DNA from: Vibrio jasicida CAIM 1864 = LMG 25398 | GTDB taxonomy: Bacteria; Pseudomonadota; Gammaproteobacteria; Enterobacterales; Vibrionaceae | Assembly (NCBI RefSeq): GCF_000400365.1 | Contig: NZ_BAOG01000071.1 | Location: 1 to 64,000, forward strand | Direction of reading: 5' to 3' | Length of the DNA: 64,000 bases | Shown: positions 61,923 to 64,000 of the stretch, in pieces | Layout of the letters: every line of letters begins with the position of its first letter | Numbering within the stretch: position 1 is the first letter of the stretch | The notes under the pieces: model-generated | Databases searched by the model: none | Told to the model about the DNA's origin: nothing | The model's input: the letters and a program-made list of their open reading frames with translations, nothing else | Program-made: the position numbers and the translations under genes

Positions 61923-64000
61923 TTAACTTTCCAAAGTAAGCAATAATGTTCTTATCAACTCTGATTGATCTATAGGCTTTGTAATATAACTGTTAAAGTG
62001 GTGACTCATTTTTTCTTCGTCCTGAATAGTCGCCCTAGCAGTCACAGCGATAATTGGCACTCCAGGATAATCGGCTTTGACTCGATTCGCTAATTCGATT
62101 CCTCCCATATTCGGCATTGAAACATCCGTTAGTATCACGTCAAAACTAGTTAAGGTCAGAGCTGCTAAAGCGTCAAAACCATCGATAGCACATATACATT
62201 CGACCCCTTGCTCGGAAAGGTGATACTGTAAAATCTCACGATTGAATTCTACATCATCAACGACAAGCGCTTTAAGTCCGATTAAGTCATGTGTTGGCGG
62301 AGAAATATCTATGTCGCGAGGAGTGCTTGCTTTTTCACTGTTGATGTTGCTTGGAGTCATTATTTCTATAGGCAAACACACTCTGAACACACTTCCCTTC
62401 CCAAACTCACTTTCTACGATCAATTCGCCTTCCATCAAGCCTATCAACGCTTTAGTGATAGCCAATCCAAGACCAAATCCAAACTGTTTATCTTCTTGAT
62501 TCAATTGTTCAAAGCTATTAAAGATGGATTTAATATATTCTTTCTTAATACCTCTTCCTGTGTCAGAAACTGAAAACACGACCATTTCCTTTCCGTCTAC
62601 CATATCTAAACGGACTTCTAATAGAATTCTTCCTATATCCGTGAATTTAATTGCGTTCGATATAATATTTGCTAATGCTTGCTGAAACCTCAGATGATCA
62701 ATAAATAGCTGATTTTCATTGTCAATACCATTTAAACAAACATCAAATTCTAGATCTTTTTGATGTGCTAGCGGAATGAAAGTCCTTTCTATATCTCTTA
62801 GTATTATGCCAAGGTCAACTTTCTTTTTGTTTAATGTATAATTAACAGAATCAAGTCTCTCAAAGTCTAAAAGATCATTGACTATATCCAAAATCATAAT
62901 ACTTGCAGTTGTTATTCCTTCAAGTTCATGCTCATATTTACTGATAAACTTCTCTTTTCTTAGTATATGTGTGTATCCAATAATAGCGTTTAACGGAGTC
63001 CTTATTTCATGAGAAACATTAGATAATAAAGTTGATTTATTTTTGGTTGCAATCAATGCTTCTTGTGCGGCTAGTTCATATTGCTCTGTTCGTATCCTAA
63101 CTTTTTCTTCTAAATCTTCAATTAATAATTTTATCGTTCCACCGGCTTCACTGTATGCACGAGATAGTAACTCTATTTCATCTCCATTATGGCAAAGTAC
63201 TTTCATTGCATTTTTGAAGTCACGACTTTTCAAATAATCAGCTTGATTTATTAATTTTTTTACTGGCTTAAACGTTTTAGACACGGTTATATAAATAAGG
63301 AATAGAAACAAGAAAAATAAAAAAGACGCCACTAAAACAATTTTTTCTACTAAAAGATTGTCTGAGGATAACAATAAATCTCTTGTCGATACATAGCTTG
63401 AATGCAAGTGGGACTCTGGAGTAACTAGAATAATTTGCCAATTCATAGCTTTATTTTTTCTATGTATTACATTGTACATGCCATCTCCAGAGTCAATAGA
63501 GAAGAAACCAGAGCTTTGATTTAAAATATAGTTCTTGAGAGTGCTATCATTTCCTCCTTCAAAGTTACTGCTACTTAATAAGTTCAATATTTTTTTGTCA
63601 ACATTAGATGTAACTACATAACCTTTGTCGTCTACAAGTAAAAAACGGTAATTATATGCATCTAAGCTGTCAAATGACAGTGACTTGGAAAATATATCAA
63701 GATCTAGCTCAAATTTTATAAAGTGATTGGGATGTTTTTCTATTGGTTGTAATACATAAAAATTCACAACATTTTCATTTTCGACAATTTTAAATTTCAA
63801 TGCTTTTTCACTATTCCATAAGCGAGTATGTTCAGCAATGTATTCTGCTATAAGGGAAGATTGATCACCTGTTAGTGAAACCTCAATATTATTATTCATG
63901 TCCACTACTGAAATATTCTTAATATAATCAGTGGCAACACTATTGATACAACTTAGGTTACTTTCAATAGAATTAAGTTCTGGGTACCCTTCCATACATG
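61923..64000 (-). CDS. Hybrid sensor kinase, N-terminus outside window
   Basis: The frame is open to the window edge. An ATG at 63995 exists but would start inside a periplasmic domain with no TM before it, so the gene continues upstream. It has a dCache-like sensor, a TM (LLVEKIVLVASFLFFLFLFLIYITV), HAMP, HisKA (LSNVSHEIRTPLNAIIGYTHIL), HATPase (SNAIKFTDIG, DTGRGI, FGFGLGLAIT) and REC (VVDDVEFNREIL; Asp in LTDVSMPNMGG). It has no Hpt domain. It lies 169 nt upstream of the XRE gene on the same strand and may feed the REC/dead-EAL protein. Confidence 0.85.
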   Translation of the reverse strand, partial: CMEGYPELNSIESNLSCINSVATDYIKNISVVDMNNNIEVSLTGDQSSLIAEYIAEHTRLWNSEKALKFKIVENENVVNFYVLQPIEKHPNHFIKFELDLDIFSKSLSFDSLDAYNYRFLLVDDKGYVVTSNVDKKILNLLSSSNFEGGNDSTLKNYILNQSSGFFSIDSGDGMYNVIHRKNKAMNWQIILVTPESHLHSSYVSTRDLLLSSDNLLVEKIVLVASFLFFLFLFLIYITVSKTFKPVKKLINQADYLKSRDFKNAMKVLCHNGDEIELLSRAYSEAGGTIKLLIEDLEEKVRIRTEQYELAAQEALIATKNKSTLLSNVSHEIRTPLNAIIGYTHILRKEKFISKYEHELEGITTASIMILDIVNDLLDFERLDSVNYTLNKKKVDLGIILRDIERTFIPLAHQKDLEFDVCLNGIDNENQLFIDHLRFQQALANIISNAIKFTDIGRILLEVRLDMVDGKEMVVFSVSDTGRGIKKEYIKSIFNSFEQLNQEDKQFGFGLGLAITKALIGLMEGELIVESEFGKGSVFRVCLPIEIMTPSNINSEKASTPRDIDISPPTHDLIGLKALVVDDVEFNREILQYHLSEQGVECICAIDGFDALAALTLTSFDVILTDVSMPNMGGIELANRVKADYPGVPIIAVTARATIQDEEKMSHHFNSYITKPIDQSELIRTLLLTLES

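Overview
The window looks like part of the second chromosome of a Vibrio, most likely the Harveyi/parahaemolyticus group. This rests on gene content and order, not on a database match. The pointers are a 143-residue-repeat type I secreted adhesin, a VctPDGC-type siderophore importer, an rbsDACBKR operon, a VieSAB-like signalling cluster, a betIBA-proXWV operon and a tRNA-Gly(TCC) typical of gamma-proteobacteria. Most of the window is housekeeping-like accessory DNA. No IS element, prophage, integron or CRISPR array was seen.

Layout. 1-4156 (minus): the N-terminal 1385 codons of a giant LapA-type adhesin with an exact TAAG protease site and repeats spaced exactly 429 nt; its 3' end lies outside the window. 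4.4-13.2 kb: an iron block with a Fur-box small membrane gene, a SemiSWEET/YgjV-like gene, DUF2218, a TonB receptor divergent from an AraC regulator over a shared Fur box, and a four-gene siderophore ABC importer. A 284-bp MITE-like element and a cueR gene interrupt it. 13.4-16.4 kb: a DUF3012 lipoprotein, a Crp/Fnr regulator, a pnuC-nucleoside phosphorylase pair and a small membrane protein. 16.5-22.9 kb: the ribose operon with two RbsR-type operators, divergent from a GGDEF-EAL gene (23.1-25.5 kb).

25.5-36.5 kb is a mixed region: an exported MTA/SAH-nucleosidase-like protein, a racemase, two NUDIX hydrolases, an L,D-transpeptidase, DedA, several small secreted proteins, lipoproteins, the tRNA, a fatty-acid hydroxylase/DUF2804 pair and OsmC. 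36.5-46.6 kb is a signalling island: a di-heme cytochrome c peroxidase overlapping a hybrid kinase with an Hpt domain, divergent from a VieSAB-like trio (BvgS-like kinase, REC-EAL, REC-TPR). 46.6-50.7 kb: NfeD/slipin, a globin and a nitroreductase. 50.7-57.7 kb: betIBA-proXWV, for choline uptake and its oxidation to glycine betaine. 58-64 kb: a PAS-GGDEF cyclase, a small secreted protein and a visibly AT-rich trio (XRE regulator, response regulator with a dead EAL domain, hybrid kinase running off the window).

Two themes recur. One is iron control by Fur. The other is cyclic-di-GMP: two cyclase-type proteins, an intact REC-EAL, a degenerate REC-EAL, and an adhesin of the class whose release is normally controlled by c-di-GMP. 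Several real genes are too short or too incomplete for routine ORF calling (the adhesin, a 54-aa lipoprotein, a 57-aa Cys-rich protein, a 39-aa membrane protein). Many apparent starts were moved downstream to codons with better ribosome binding sites.
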